A stretch of 64,000 nt of DNA from Primulina eburnea. Taxonomy: Eukaryota; Streptophyta; Magnoliopsida; Lamiales; Gesneriaceae. Position 1 is the first letter of the stretch. Every line of letters starts with the position of its first letter. Under the pieces are notes generated by a model. It was not told where the DNA came from. It ran no database searches and saw only the letters and a list, made by a program, of their open reading frames with translations. Where the stretch lies: NCBI RefSeq assembly GCF_022965805.1, contig NC_133116.1, positions 1,116,001 to 1,180,000 of the forward strand. Reading direction: 5' to 3'. Made by a program: the position numbers and the translations under genes. Shown here in pieces: positions 40,699-56,197 of the stretch.

Positions 40699-41841
40699 AT
40701 TAGGACTAAAAAATTTGTACACATGCACAAGTAGCATAATAATAATATAATAAATTATTAGTAATTCAGGGAGCATATCTTAAAAATGACCCATTGGCAT
40801 TTCCTGATTGATCTATGATTAAGAACAATAGGAATCTCGACAGCCTAGTTCTTGAATGATCATGCTGTTGCATTAATAAATTGTGGCATTAAAAAATTCA
40901 AAATACACTACCAAATTGTGAAGGAATACGTGGATTTTTCATAATTTTGGAATTAAAAAATTATTAGCTTATTAAAATTTGCATTTTAGAGTTCAATAAT
41001 ATGAACACATTGCTGGAATCTGAAATATTCAGAACCAAAAATGAACTTAACTTTTTCTAAACTGAATATTTTTTGATTTCTAATCTGCCAAAACTCCTAA
41101 TCTCATGGCTTCATAAGCTTATGTAAGTAATTTTGGGTTCATAATCTCTAAAAATTTTACACTGTCTTGATCAACTGAATACCAATCAATAGCACTTCTA
41201 CATTTTACGTCATGAACTTCCTTTTGTTGGGTTAGTGACGAGTAAAAAGGTTTTGCTTGTGGTCTAAACATGCCAATTGTTGAGTTGAAGTATTGCTCAT
41301 AAAGATTTAATATCATTGAATATAGAGATTTTTTATTGATAATAAATTTAGCACACATTTATGCTTTATCATTAACTTAAAAAGTCACTGAAAGAATTGA
41401 AAGTTCTCCTATTCTTGATACGGGACAAGAAAGATGAAACATCCATGACGCATGTTATATGATAAAATATGTAGACCCTTTTTCCTGTAATTTACATACA
41501 AAGGGATTAAATTTTTGTTATTTCAATATTTCTTCACAGAAATTATTCAAGTTTTTCAATTGATTCAATTAAAGATCTCAGTCGTACAATATCTAATTGG
41601 TCATTTTCTTGGGGTAAAATCAACGTCAACTGGTTAAATTTCGCATTCTATGGTTTCAGTGATACGATTAAAAATGAAAAAAAAGAGTTGCCTTGTTGGA
41701 CTGCCAAAGGGAAGTTGAAGCAGGAACAGAAACAAGATACTTTGACTAAATTGATGAGTAAACTGTGGATTTATCTGTAATAATCTTTAATTCATTTACA
41801 TGTGTAATCAAAACCTCAAAATTTAGGGCAAGTTCAAGTGA
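40699..41841. other. Spacer in DUF241 cluster
   Basis: It has the cluster phrase AGGAATCTCGACAGCCTAG near 40831, then unrecognised AT-rich sequence. No gene supported. Confidence 0.45.
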
Positions 41842-42702
41842 TTAATGATCACTGAGAACATTAAGCAGAGAAACTCTTGTTTTCACTAAACTCCTATACA
41901 AAGCTTCCAGTCCCACTTCAAGTTCATGGATTGTCATTTCTGATCCTTTCAACTTCTTCATGATGTTTTGAAGCGTTGCATTATCAATGCCTTTGATGGG
42001 CTCGTAGAAGTGCTCGTTAAACAAGTCATTGTAACTACATTCTTGATCTGCTTCAGAATATATGCGGCTTGTTTGAGTGAACTTTGAAAGCAAGGACCAA
42101 TTTCTATGCTTTGATCTTGCTTTTGAACCAGAAAGGAGTGACAATACCGAATTTAGGACTGATGAAGAAATAGCCTCAATTTCTCTAAATATTATAACCA
42201 TTGTTTTAAGACCAACGTTTTCTTGTACAAGTGTTGTTGAATTCTGCTTGCACCTTTTCGAGTTCATGATGCACTTCTTGTTGACCATTTTGTAAATCTT
42301 TTTTCTTGAGGCCACATAAGAATTGATGTCATCTGATGTGGCTGTTTGACCTCTATTTCTCCTAATGGAGGATTTTAGATCTTGAATGGATTCCTTGGAT
42401 ATAGAGGCAACATCTCTTGAAAATCCGCAAAGATCGACCAGAGCGAGCGATCCTTCAAGAATCTCATCAATCCAACTCCCACATTGGTCATGCCAGAGGG
42501 CTTGCTGGAATGAAGGCGTCTGGATCAGATTCTTGAGGGATTTGTGCAAACTAACGAGGCCAGCCAAGTTTGAACTCATAGATTTGCCTGTTGTTGATGT
42601 GGCTTCTGATCCCTTTAACTGGCATAACTGATCTTGAATCTCATTCATTACTGGAATGCATTCAGATGGTAAACTGTTTGATCTAGAATGGAAATTAGCC
42701 AT
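41842..42702 (-). CDS. DUF241 family protein (copy 4, intact)
   Basis: A single-exon gene of 286 residues starting MANFHSRSNSLPSE and ending SLVKTRVSLLNVLSDH, the complete family layout (PF03087, uncharacterised plant proteins). Conserved blocks are RSNSLPS near the N-terminus, LVDLCGFSRDVASISKESIQDL (about residues 88-109), SSIRRNRGQ, SYVASRKKI and the amphipathic C-terminal helix. It is mostly helical with no signal peptide or membrane segment. A TATATATAAG-type TATA box lies about 95 bases upstream (around 42794-42803). It is the only undamaged member of the four-copy cluster, so it is probably the working gene. Function unknown. Confidence 0.9.
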   Translation of the reverse strand: MANFHSRSNSLPSECIPVMNEIQDQLCQLKGSEATSTTGKSMSSNLAGLVSLHKSLKNLIQTPSFQQALWHDQCGSWIDEILEGSLALVDLCGFSRDVASISKESIQDLKSSIRRNRGQTATSDDINSYVASRKKIYKMVNKKCIMNSKRCKQNSTTLVQENVGLKTMVIIFREIEAISSSVLNSVLSLLSGSKARSKHRNWSLLSKFTQTSRIYSEADQECSYNDLFNEHFYEPIKGIDNATLQNIMKKLKGSEMTIHELEVGLEALYRSLVKTRVSLLNVLSDH

Positions 42703-44066
42703 CTTTTCTTGTAAAACAAATAGATCTTACTGTTTTATTCTTTACCAGAAAAGATATTTTGGGCTTCAATGCATCTTTCTTCCATACATAAGCTATATAT
42801 AAGAAGATAACCAAACAAAAAACAAAAGGAATCAACTACACCTGCAATGACTCACCTGCTTAAATTTTAAAGTAAGGATAATAGTAGTCCACAAGCTCCA
42901 TGTCCCCCGGATCTTGTACACCTTAATGGGAAAAAAACTCAAATCATATATCATTGCTGCATCAAAACTTTGACACCTAAGCAAGAGGAATCTTGACGAA
43001 AAGGAAGCTTGTTCAACAATACTGATTATGCATAGTGCTGGGGTGTTACTGATCTTCAGACAATGATAAATATAATAAGGCGCACACGAGTACTATCATA
43101 TATGTTGGGCAGAGAAAATGTCCAAAAACAAAATCATATTTTGTTAAATTATTGCCACGCATTCAGGTTTCAGATCATGGAATCTTCACAGTTTAGAACT
43201 AAGAATGCTAGTTTAATATGCACACTGTTGTATTAATATATTATTTTGCATTATTGGTTGTTAATCCACGGGCATTGTCCAAGATATGAATCATTTCACG
43301 CTTACAAAATAGACATTGAGACATAACTATGATTGGACAAGAGGAGTCATATCCTAAAATATTTGGAAAATGAAACGTGAACGGCTTTTAACACGACATT
43401 AAGTGAGAAGTTCTTAAAATTTCGGATTTGCAAAACTCTAAGAGAGAGAGCTCAATAATGGCAAAACCATAATTTTACATAAAAGAATACTTTTTCACGG
43501 GTCGGATCGGATATTCGTCTCACAAAATAGACTCGTGAGACAATTTCATAAGAGTTTTGTGTTTTTATTTCGTAGTGGTTTCTTGATTAAATAAAATCGA
43601 AAAGAATTGAGTTGCAACCAACTGCATATATATTTCTTGTAGCCTCTCTTTTGGCTCAAGAAGCTTGTGGTATTGCAGAAATTACTTGGGCATTGATTTC
43701 AACCAACCTCAGTGACTCTCCTTTGGCCCAAGTGGTGTATGTATACCCCTTTATTTTTTATTTTTATTATATTAAATTATTCTTTTATTTGGATTTTTCA
43801 TATGACCTAAAAAGATATTTTATTTTTAGGAATAAAGTTAAGCAACAATATTTTCTAGAAAATACAACCTACTAGACAGCATACAAATCAAACGAATAAT
43901 GTGTGGATAATCATTCAAACACGTAGAACCAACCAAGCAACACTTCAATTCATGGCTTTCATTGAATCAAAAGTCCATTTGTGATTCTCCCATTCTCACT
44001 TCCTGGTGAAGTTTTCAAATTGCTTCCACTCTTAATAAATATCCTTTTCCCACTTCCCCTAACCCC
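42703..44066. other. Spacer between DUF241 cluster and FtsH gene
   Basis: It contains the cluster phrase GAGGAATCTTGACG near 42986 and a decayed MITE piece at about 43477-43560 (TTTTTCACGGGTCGGATCGG ... CTCGTGAGACAATTTCATAAG). A short frame at 43612 has no recognisable domain. Confidence 0.45.
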
Positions 44067-44073
44067 TATAAAC
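44067..44073 (+). promoter_or_regulatory. TATA box of the FtsH gene
   Basis: TATAAAC about 53 bases before the ATG at 44120, suggesting a short leader. Confidence 0.5.
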
Positions 44074-44119
44074 TTCGAAAAATTTGTAGGGAAAACGAAC
44101 CATTTCACAAATTTTCCTC

Positions 44120-47294
<3,175 letters not shown>

Positions 47295-48723
47295 TCTGAT
47301 TGTGTAAAGAATATTTATGGAAAAATTGATGTATATTCAGGTCTAAATACCAGTTGTACACACACATGCTGAACGTATTAGAGTGAATAGTTAACACTGA
47401 AATCTCGACATTATTCAATTTTGAACAAAGATACCCCCCAACTTCATCATCTTTCTCCATTAGTTACTTCAATATATTATACGTATTTACAATTCTTTTA
47501 CTCGCCTTCCTAATTTGATCGTTGTGTGCGTTTTATCTGGACGACTCCTGGTTATTTTCTAATGTTCTTTCTCAGCACGATCCTTGTATCGTTGATATGT
47601 AAAAGGCTTGAAAATTTGAAGTTCAGACATTGAGAGTCGACGGTTTCTTCCCTAAATTAAGGGCAAAAACTACCCCGTTTAACTGCCGTATTGTCTATGC
47701 TTAATTTAGAATTTTACATCAATTTATTTACCTCTTATCGAATTGTTTTCCCAGGACCATTCCACTCAGAGAATAAAGCTTTATGTTTTGGAGCCAAAAA
47801 CAGGCTGACCAATGGACCACGTTCACTACCTAGTTATTTGTGTGTTGCTAAATTTTAAGTTCTATTGATATATATTGCATGTTAGTTTTAAAATATAATT
47901 ATTATCATGATTGTTTTGCATGGAGGATCAACAATTTGGGCAACAGTTAATGATTTTATGTATGTGATCAATTCACATACAAGCGGTGAGATATGAATTT
48001 TTTTTATTAGTAACTTTTTTTTTCCCAAATATATTTACATAATGTCGACATGAAAGAGCAGAAGTATGTGAGAGAGACCCTGTTTCACCTGTCAGTGTGC
48101 ATCTTCCTTAATTTTTTGTGAAAAGACAACCTTTTTCCTCTGGAACTGACTTGATTATGGTGTTATTTTGTTTAAAACAAGTAGTAGTAGAGTCCCATTT
48201 CGCTGTTTCTGAGTGTGTGTCGCTGAAAACAGACATGGAAATGGTGCGCAGAGGATGTATCCTTGGAAACAACACCACTTGTTCGATTATGTGGAGTGCT
48301 TATTTATGTATTAGCAGATATTGTCCCCTATTATTGTTAGCGCAGCACTCGAGGATGCTGCTCGTCTCAATGAATATCAGGTTCAAACTCGAGCATCTCC
48401 TTCTTCTTCTTGTTTTTCCTTTTTGAACTCGAACATTAGTTAGAAAATTTTCTCTTTTTTGCTCTTAAATATAAAATATTTTGCCTATGCTTTAGATGCT
48501 GCTTGAGCTTTATATCTTTGAGTCGGGCAGAGTGAGGCAGCATTTACCATTAATTGACAACATAATGGAAACATCCGCGAGCTAAAAAAATTTACCAAAG
48601 CCAAATACAAAAGAGTAAAAGAAGTTTTATATACATTTTTTCAAGCATCAACCACAAATAAAACTTTGCAAAGCACGTAACATTACCGCAAAGAGATGCA
48701 CAATTTGATTTAGTTATTTGGTG
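47295..48723. other. Intergenic region downstream of FtsH
   Basis: The first few hundred bases are the likely FtsH 3' UTR. A 102-codon frame at 48118 has no recognised domain, and I do not support it as a gene. Confidence 0.4.
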
Positions 48724-49635
48724 CTATTGTGTGAGAACATTGAGTAATGAAACCCTAGAATTGATCAAACTTCTGAAAACCCTCTCGCCTGACCCTTCAA
48801 TATCTACTATACAATCTTCCATTTCATGCATTTTCTTGCTCACATTCTTCATATCTTCCTCTTTTTTCTTCCTTAAGCCCGACAAATCATCCAAATTTAT
48901 TTCTTCCAGTTCTCTGATGCCCTCTTCACTCTTCCCTTTCTTCTTGAAGCTGAGCCCAATGGAAGATGGTTTTCGGAATGTGGAAGAGTTCGAAATCCCG
49001 CCAAAAACCGTGGCTGAAATTACTATGGTGGCTTTGATTACATCGTTTATGACTTCGATTAGCTCCGCTTCTTCATCATGCGATGACCCCACCGGCATTA
49101 TCGGTTTTCTTATCGAATGAAAATTACAAACAAGATTGCTGATTTCTTTACCGATTCTGTTTAGATTTTTGGAATGCACGACGATTTTGCTGTCGTCTCT
49201 TCTTCTCACCGCGATTTGAGCTGCGGAATACTCCTCTTTTAACCTCAGGACCAGCGTCTGGAACATGCTGTAGACTTCGACGAATCGGAGCAAGTGTTCC
49301 AGCAGCTTCTCCATCAAGTCGGGGTAGTGCCCACCGCCGCGGAGGGATTCTCGAGTCTGTGGTAGCTGTAAAAGATCGTCCATCGAATCGTGGACCATTT
49401 TCATCCGGATCAAGCCGTCGCAGAGCCAAGCAGAGGTTCTTAGTCCGGATTCTGAAGTAGCCCAGTCGTTCAAGTCATCGATTTTGTCTCGGAGCTGGAA
49501 AATTATCGGGTGTGATGGGCATGGGAGACTGGCGGATCTGGCATGAAGTGTTTTCTTGGGTTTTGACGAATTGTGCGAGGTGTGGTTCTGAAACGAGAGG
49601 GATCTGCGGAAATTAGTCACCATTTTTGGTGCCAT
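48724..49635 (-). CDS. DUF241 family protein, divergent member
   Basis: A single-exon gene of 303 residues from the ATG at 49635 (MAPKMVTNFRRSLSF). It has the family marks: HARSASLPCPSHPIIFQLRDKI near residue 30, central helical repeats and the C-terminal FRSLINSRVSLLNVLTQ. It also has a Lys/Glu-rich linker (about 245-275). It is much more distant from the four-copy cluster than those copies are from each other. The longer in-frame start at 49794 is rejected because a TATA-like TTTATATA (49701-49708, minus strand) lies between the two ATGs. No function is established for the family (PF03087). Confidence 0.88.
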   Translation of the reverse strand: MAPKMVTNFRRSLSFQNHTSHNSSKPKKTLHARSASLPCPSHPIIFQLRDKIDDLNDWATSESGLRTSAWLCDGLIRMKMVHDSMDDLLQLPQTRESLRGGGHYPDLMEKLLEHLLRFVEVYSMFQTLVLRLKEEYSAAQIAVRRRDDSKIVVHSKNLNRIGKEISNLVCNFHSIRKPIMPVGSSHDEEAELIEVINDVIKATIVISATVFGGISNSSTFRKPSSIGLSFKKKGKSEEGIRELEEINLDDLSGLRKKKEEDMKNVSKKMHEMEDCIVDIEGSGERVFRSLINSRVSLLNVLTQ

Positions 49636-49700
49636 GAAGGTGTTAGTGTAATTGATGATGTATTGCGAGGTTGATGAATGAAGTATGAAAGTGTGCAGAG

Positions 49701-49708
49701 TATATAAA
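49701..49708 (-). promoter_or_regulatory. TATA-like box of the divergent DUF241 gene
   Basis: TTTATATA on the minus strand, about 66-73 bases before the ATG at 49635. It decides the start choice. Confidence 0.5.
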
Positions 49709-49829
49709 TGCAGGAGCGGGGAGCTGGCGACCGCGTATAATGACGAGTGAGGTAAAGGAGAAGACGAGCGCACGAGGGGGTGGGATCCGCGCATGGCTGT
49801 CGGCCGGGTGGCATTGCATGTCGTCCATA

Positions 49830-50320
49830 AAAGTCAGGTAAGTTTAACTGTCGCTTTCATAATGATCTGAATGTGGTCTTAAGAGAATTGAGAAGATCAT
49901 TTTTTTATTAAATATATAAATTTATTATGGAATCATTTTTTTTAAGAAGATGGAGTAATTATATTAATTTTAAAACAACATCATGTATATGCGGTGTAAT
50001 AAATAATATTTGCTACACGACAAGAAATGCATTTTTATTAATAGAATATCGATTTATTAATTTTATGTGGGAATGCAACTTCGTGTTTGAATTGTCACTG
50101 AACGAGTGGTCCATTATTGGTACGTACGTGTATGAAATTGGATATTGATTGAATCCAATAATTGGCTGAGCACGATATTGATAAGTGCAGCTGGCTTCAC
50201 ACCGCATTCTTTCCTCACAAATAGAATATATTTATCATTATTGCTAAAGATTTTGTGAGGTGGATTATCTTTGTATTAGATCAAGTTGTGTCTTCGTAGT
50301 CTTTAGTGGCATCTTAATTA
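49830..50320. other. Intergenic region
   Basis: AT-rich, no supported gene. Confidence 0.4.
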
Positions 50321-50329
50321 TTTAAAAAT

Positions 50330-50660
50330 ATCTTGATGATAGATAGTGTGTGCTTTGTAACGGTGTAGAGGAATCGGTTCATCACCTATATTTCATCTGC
50401 CCTATAGCACGATCGATCTGGAATGGTCTACGTGACTGTTCTTAATGCGTTTCGAGGCGTCTACTGTGGCAACTCGACGCTGAATAGGATGAGATGTGCA
50501 GTTCTCACAGCAACTGTGTATCACGTGTGGAACATCAGAAATGAAGTTATGTAATTCGACAATGCAAAGTCCAACATTGAAGATATAATCAAGGCGATCA
50601 AGATACATGTCTTCCGTTGCATCCTGAGATCTATCGATTTTTTACAGCCCTTGACTCGTA
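50330..50660 (+). pseudogene. LINE reverse-transcriptase zinc-binding (zf-RVT) fragment
   Basis: Conceptual translation of scattered frames gives VCFVTV-EESVHHLYFICPIARSIWN, then W-like and ATVYHVWNIRNEV, the typical end of a plant LINE ORF2 (zf-RVT: HLxFxCxxARxIWN and VWxxRN). Stops and shifts interrupt it. The rest of the element is absent. Confidence 0.7.
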
Positions 50661-52562
50661 GTGGTCTTTTATGATGTAAATTAAGTTCGGGTAATCATGG
50701 TGATTGGCTTTTGTTTTAGGCTTTTAGGCATGTGTTAGGTATGCATGACTAAGATTGTGATAGGCTCATTCAGCCCGTACCTGGCCTGCACTGTGTGTAT
50801 TATTATCTTTTTTTGGGTTATTATATAATCTTTTGGGGGAGAATGGATGATGTTTAATTAATTTAAATTTTCTTTTGATATCTTAAAGTTTAAAATAATT
50901 ATAAATTCAACAAATTTAATAATATTTAAATATAATTTTTACTTTGACTTGATATTATAAATAGTTTAATTATTATCGATCATATTTTAATTATTATTAT
51001 ATTAATTTTAACCGTAATATTATAATTGTTATTGATCATTATTTAATATTCAAATTTGTATTACTATTTTAATTATCACAATAAATGTATATTTATGTTA
51101 TTATGAAATTTTAATTATTTTCTATAATATTAATCGATTTTTAATTGTTTTCGGAAATTGAAATTAATGAAAATTTAATAATTAATATAATATTTTAATT
51201 TATTTATAATTTTTGAAATAAATTAATTCTAGAATTTATTTATTCAATTATTTTAAAATATATTGTTAATTAATATATGATGAGAGGATTTTAGTAATCA
51301 TAATATAATTAACAAAAATAATCAATAAGTTAAAATCATGTCAAACATTATATAATTTATCATATTGTATTATTTATTCTTATTTTTATTATTATAATCA
51401 CTCTTATTATATATCATTTACTTATCTTATCACACGAATCAAACGGTGTCTTAGAGTACGGGAAGACTGATTATTGTATTGTTTAGTCGAGTACTACTTT
51501 TTTGGTGTTGTTAGTCACATTATGTTGTTATTCACACTCTCTTTTTTTTGTTATTTATACTTTATTTGTTAATAAATTTTACTTGCTAAATAAAGTGGAG
51601 ACTACATAAATTAAATGAAATGCAAATAAGGGTTGTTGCCTTATTTTATAAATCATTTTTAGGGACTGGGGATCGTAACCTCGGCCCTTGCCCATCTTTA
51701 AATTTCTTAACCAACCGACATTCTTGACCTCGACTTTTAAGCGCTAGGTATTGGTAACTCTATTTCAGGAAAAAAATATAGTTTTGGTCCCGTAAAGTTG
51801 ATATATTTTGGATTTTAATTATGTTGTTCAGAATTTGGTTTTCATTCACTATTATTGATTTTGTTTTTGTCCGAAACTACTAAATCTACATAATATTGTT
51901 TATTTGAAAACGATGATTTTTTATGAGACTCATTTGACAAAAAATAAAATATATATTAAACGCATTAAAATCTGCCTAAAAGAGAAAGGAATATATTTTT
52001 TCTCTCATTTCGGAGTATTAGGGATCGTTTTGTTTTGTTTCTTTCTTTTTTCCTTAGATTAAATTCAATGTGCATAATATAAACTTTTATTTTTCCCAGA
52101 TCTATCATATAAGAGAACAACAATTTCAAATATGCTATGTTCATGGATGTACTGGTTTTGGGTTTTAAAAAAAAAAAGACCAAAACTTAAAACAAAATTC
52201 AAGTTAGTAGATGAACTAAAATATAATTAAAACCCAAAACATCTCAAGGTACAGAACTAAAATTATAATTTCTCTGTTATTTCATAATACTAGTAAGAAA
52301 CATGTGCATTGTACATGAATAACATACTTGATATAATATAAAATTTTAAAATAACTCTAAAGTTACTTGCATTCATTGATAGGAAAAAAATAAGTAATGA
52401 TAAAATTTCAAATGCTCTATTTTTTTTTTTTTAGTCCTAACAGTAGCTAGAGTTATTATGCTTATACAGTAAGTTTTCTTTCGATAAACTATTACGTTTT
52501 GAACTGTACTTTTTGTTTAAATAGTGTTCCAAAAACATGCAGTCTTAAGAAATTTAAAATTA
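50661..52562. other. Very AT-rich intergenic region
   Basis: Between 50880 and 51420 it is almost pure A/T. At 51660-51730 a GC-richer phrase (GGGACTGGGGATCGTAACCTCGG) may be a transposon fragment, but I cannot classify it. Confidence 0.4.
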
Positions 52563-53287
52563 TAAGGTTGCGTTTGGTTCGGGTGATTAGCCTGTATTGA
52601 TTATTTTATCCTACCTAGTCAGCTGTTTGGTTCGCGTGATTATTAAACCAACTCAATCCCTCCTATGAATGATTATGTTATATTAGGTAGGTTAAAATAA
52701 TACCTCCTCACCCCCTAGGATTATTTATCCCACTCTTAATACCTCCTATTTTTCTAATTTTACCCTTCTCCTAAATTCAAACTCACCACCACTTCCCGCC
52801 ACCGACCGCCACCTCCACGACCGCCGCCGGCCGACCACGGCCGAGCACGGCAGACCGGCGACGAACTGCCGATTGCCGGCAGAACACCGGCCGACAGCCG
52901 GTTAGCGACGGTTTGCAAAAAATCCGTCGCAAATAGCGACGGTTTTATTATAAACCGTCGCAAAATGTCAAATTTTTAGTAATTAAAATAATTCAAAACA
53001 AGATCGCCGACAGTTTCTCAGGAAAACCGTCGCTATTAGCGACGGTTTTTCAAAATCCGTCGGTAATTCTCGGCAGCCGTCTCCGGCCGACTCACCCACC
53101 GATCTTTTTCGGGGGAAGGACAATTTCGTCTGTTCATCAAAAAATTCAAAATTATCCTACACTTAAAAATCTTACCAAACATAATATTATTTTACACCAT
53201 ATATTACAATCCTACCACAATCATTTTCTTTATCATTTACGTACTAATCATTAGTTTATCCTATCCTTCAAACCAAACGCAGCCTAA
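52563..53287. mobile_element. PIF/Harbinger-like non-autonomous element with TAA target duplication
   Basis: The element (52566-53284, 719 bp) begins GGTTGCGTTTGGTT and ends AACCAAACGCAGCC, a 14-bp inverted repeat with one mismatch. It is flanked by TAA at 52563-52565 and 53285-53287. A 3-bp TAA/TTA duplication and these ends are typical of PIF/Harbinger (Tourist-like) elements. The interior has a GC-rich core (52780-53100) with inverted GCGACGGTTT / AAACCGTCGC units at about 52904-53065. There is no transposase. Confidence 0.85.
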
Positions 53288-53750
53288 GTCTATACATGAC
53301 TGACTAACCTAAATTTTCTTTAAATAGCGTATCATATATTGCAAAATTATTACAAACATAAATAAAATATACTATAATAATGAAATTAGATCGAAAGACC
53401 AAAAATATACAAAAACACGTGAATTGATCATCCCAAAACGTGAAGGATCGAACGATCATAAAAGGTAACATTTATAAATTTAGGAAATGACTTGTAGAAT
53501 ATACTAAATTTATAATTTGACATTAAATATCTATTACATTGCAATCTCTACTTAAATATCCTAGAAATAAATAGTAACATCTGAGCGTGGAATAATAGTT
53601 GCTCGCCACGTTTTTCTTTCTTTCTTTTTTAATGAAAATTAAATTTCATTAAATGAAGTAAAAAAATAGTATTGGTACGCGTGTGGATGGCAACATAATA
53701 AAAAGTGGTTGCCGACTAACAAGCAATTCCAATAACGAACCAGCTTAGCA
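53288..53750. other. Region upstream of the LEA-like gene
   Basis: No gene. It presumably holds the promoter of the small gene at 53751. CACGTG is absent, but AACACGTG occurs near 53414. Confidence 0.3.
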
Positions 53751-54041
53751 ATGGAAAAAGAAAAAGAGAAAACGCAGCAAGAGAAGGATGAAGCGGAGGG
53801 TGGGAAGAGGCAGCACCAGCCACCTACTATTTCACCGTTGCAGCCACTCACTGAAAACGCATACGGCGGCGGATTGTATGGAACCGAGGAGGGTCAATCG
53901 AAAGATCCGACGAAGGCACCAGCCAGCGCCACACAGAGCGCGGATGGGCCGGATGGGGCCACCACTCAGCCCAAGCATAAGCCGCCTCCATCCACCGGTG
54001 ATAAGGACCTCGATATAACCGGACAATCTTACATTCAGTGA
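53751..54041 (+). CDS. Small hydrophilic LEA-like protein (96 residues)
   Basis: A single-exon frame, MEKEKEKTQQEKDEAEGGKR..., with a Lys/Glu/Gln-rich start. A central block PPTISPLQPLTENAYGGGLYG (about 25-45) follows, then a Pro/Thr/Asp-rich part and the end DLDITGQSYIQ. There is no signal peptide, membrane segment or Cys. Composition and size resemble seed- or stress-induced LEA-type hydrophilins, but I do not recognise the exact family. Support: low hydrophobicity, coding-like composition against AT-rich flanks, and a clear stop followed by AT-rich DNA. Confidence 0.6.
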   Translation: MEKEKEKTQQEKDEAEGGKRQHQPPTISPLQPLTENAYGGGLYGTEEGQSKDPTKAPASATQSADGPDGATTQPKHKPPPSTGDKDLDITGQSYIQ

Positions 54042-54340
54042 TTCAAATGTTCTTAGTATCATCGTATATTGATTTGTTTGCTATGATGATGTTGAAAATT
54101 ACATATAATACGTGGAATTTAACATGCCAAGAAATCATGAATCCTGGAGCTATGGAGATAATGTAATAATATGTAGTTGGATCCTTGTATAAATTAAGAT
54201 TTGATGAAGAATAATTAGAACTTTGATCTGGGAATCTGTTTATGTTGAGCTTCGTGCTTCTCAAATTCCTACATAGCATTAGGAAAATACCCTTTTTGAC
54301 CGATCCAAAGATCCCAATGTATTTGGGGATATATCGGGAT
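54042..54340. other. 3' flank of the LEA-like gene
   Basis: Nothing further supported; probably includes the 3' UTR of the small gene. Confidence 0.35.
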
Positions 54341-54730
54341 TGCGGGTCCATCTCTGACGGATTTATAATTTCTGTCGTTAAATGTTGAATTGGACAGCCC
54401 TCTGATCCCGGTTTTTATTAATTCCATTTTATCCAACACACATTCTAATTCAACAAATCCAATATAGTGTCAATTTTTCAACCAACAATATACATAATAA
54501 AATCACATCGAATTAAATTAAACACCTTCACTCCACATATTAACATTCAAAACATATTAATCCATCCATATCCAAAAATATCAATACATCCCCCTGCTTA
54601 CTTACAAAATTAGTAGCCACATTTCCAAAAAGAGTAGCTACATTTCCAAATGTTCAATGACCAAAATATGGAGACACAATGGCTTCAATACTTACAAAAA
54701 AGCCTATTAACCATGACATATCTAAGGTGA

Positions 54731-55600
54731 CTATGGTTGTGTGCTATCATCATCATAAGATGTGGCTTGGGGGTCAATAAGTGCATGCTCCATCAAGTAA
54801 CGAACCTGCTGCCTCAAGCTAGTCAATTCCCTTGTAAGTTCCTCTACTTTAGAAGTCGCAGCGGCAGCTTCAGCTTTAGCGGCAGCCACATCCATAGAGT
54901 TAGCACGTGTGTGTGTTGCACGTCCCGACATAGCTTCAGGATACAACACCTCAGCCTGCGAGCCAACACCATACAGTGTGGAATTTGAAACCACTGACAA
55001 AATATCCACTATATGATTTAATTTTACGTAATGGACCGAATGCAATATTTTCTAGACATTTGTCTGGTAGATTTGTTCCCGGTTGTTGTACCTATGCATT
55101 TAAAAAGTTAGAAGCCAAAAATATTTTCAAATGGAACACTTAATATTTTACAATTGAAATGAAGAAATATATATGTATTACGTATTGTTCCAACCATAAG
55201 GCAAATTCCGTTTGTAGCCTTAAATCCAGCTCACGTGAGTTAATGGATTGATTATTCAACTGCAACTCAGACTCAAAAATACTGCAATTAATCAAACATT
55301 CGTCAACATATGTAATGGTTATAAACCTCAACAAAAAAATATCAATGAACTTAATTTTCACCTGACATATGGTTTCACCTCTTCACAATTGAGCAGTATG
55401 TATGTTCGTGCTGCATGGTACTCTGTGTCATCCAATCGTCTGAACCTAGAAGCACCCATTGGTCGACCATTGAAATTAAATATAGAAATATTGGAAACGT
55501 CTCCAGCTTGTGAATTATCCCCTTCATCATTACGTGATTGTTTCCTCAAACGGGTCTTCACACTTGCGCTAAAGTAATGAGTACAAAAATATGATGCCTC
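54731..55600 (-). pseudogene. CACTA transposase C-terminal pieces
   Basis: Minus-strand frames include KTRLRKQSRNDEGDN...YHAARTYILLNCEEVKPY (about 55358-55561), which is the part following DUF4218 in plant CACTA transposases. A piece with SINSRELDLRLQTEFALWLEQ comes next, then a coiled-coil-like tail KVEELTRELTSLRQQVRYLMEH ending at 54731. They are split over frames and introns I could not resolve with confidence. Confidence 0.65.
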
Positions 55601-55630
55601 TTCAACTAAATATGCATTAGAAATTGATCC

Positions 55631-56197
55631 TTACACTCTTGCTTTGTTACGAACATTGTTTTTCAATCTTCGTAGAAATCGCTCAAAAGGATACATCCAT
55701 CGATATTGAACAGGGCCAGCAATTCTAGCTTCATAAGCTAAGTGCACAGGAAGATGCTCCATACAATCGAAAAAACTTGGAGGGAATATTCTTTCTAGTT
55801 TGCAAAGTATCACAGGAATATCATTCTCCATACGAACCATGTCAGAATATCTTATGCTTCTTGCTGTAATGTTTTTGAAGAAAAAACTTAACTCTGTTAG
55901 AGCTTGCCAGACATTATTTGGAAGTAATTCCTTGAAAGCAATTGGGATTAATCTTTGCATGAACACATGACAATCGTGACTTTTCATTCCAAACATCTTC
56001 AATTTAGCCATATCAACACATCTTGACATCTTAGATGCATATCCATCCGAGAACTTTAAATTTCTCAACCAGTTACACAATACTACTTTGCTATGCTTAT
56101 CCAATGTGTAGCAAGCTTTAGGATATATGTTAGATATGTCATCTCGATGTAATTCTGGCCTGTTCCAACCTACGGTACATCCAAGATCTTGTATCAT
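55631..56197 (-). pseudogene. CACTA transposase fragment, DUF4218 domain
   Basis: 188 residues with the hallmarks of DUF4218 from plant Tnp2-type CACTA transposases: GMKSHDCHVFMQRLIP, PNNVWQALTELSFFFKNI, CKLERIFPPSFFDCMEHL and GPVQYRWMYPFERFLRRLK. The catalytic part upstream is missing within the window, so the element is a non-functional fragment. This piece itself is an open frame. Confidence 0.85.

Noticed and set aside
43612..43875. 87-codon frame beginning MQPTAYIFLVASLLAQEACG
   Set aside because: The first 40 residues look protein-like but end in AT-rich translation; no family recognised and no splice evidence.
49636..49794. N-terminal extension of the divergent DUF241 protein
   Set aside because: A TATA-like box lies inside it, and family homology begins only after the ATG at 49635.
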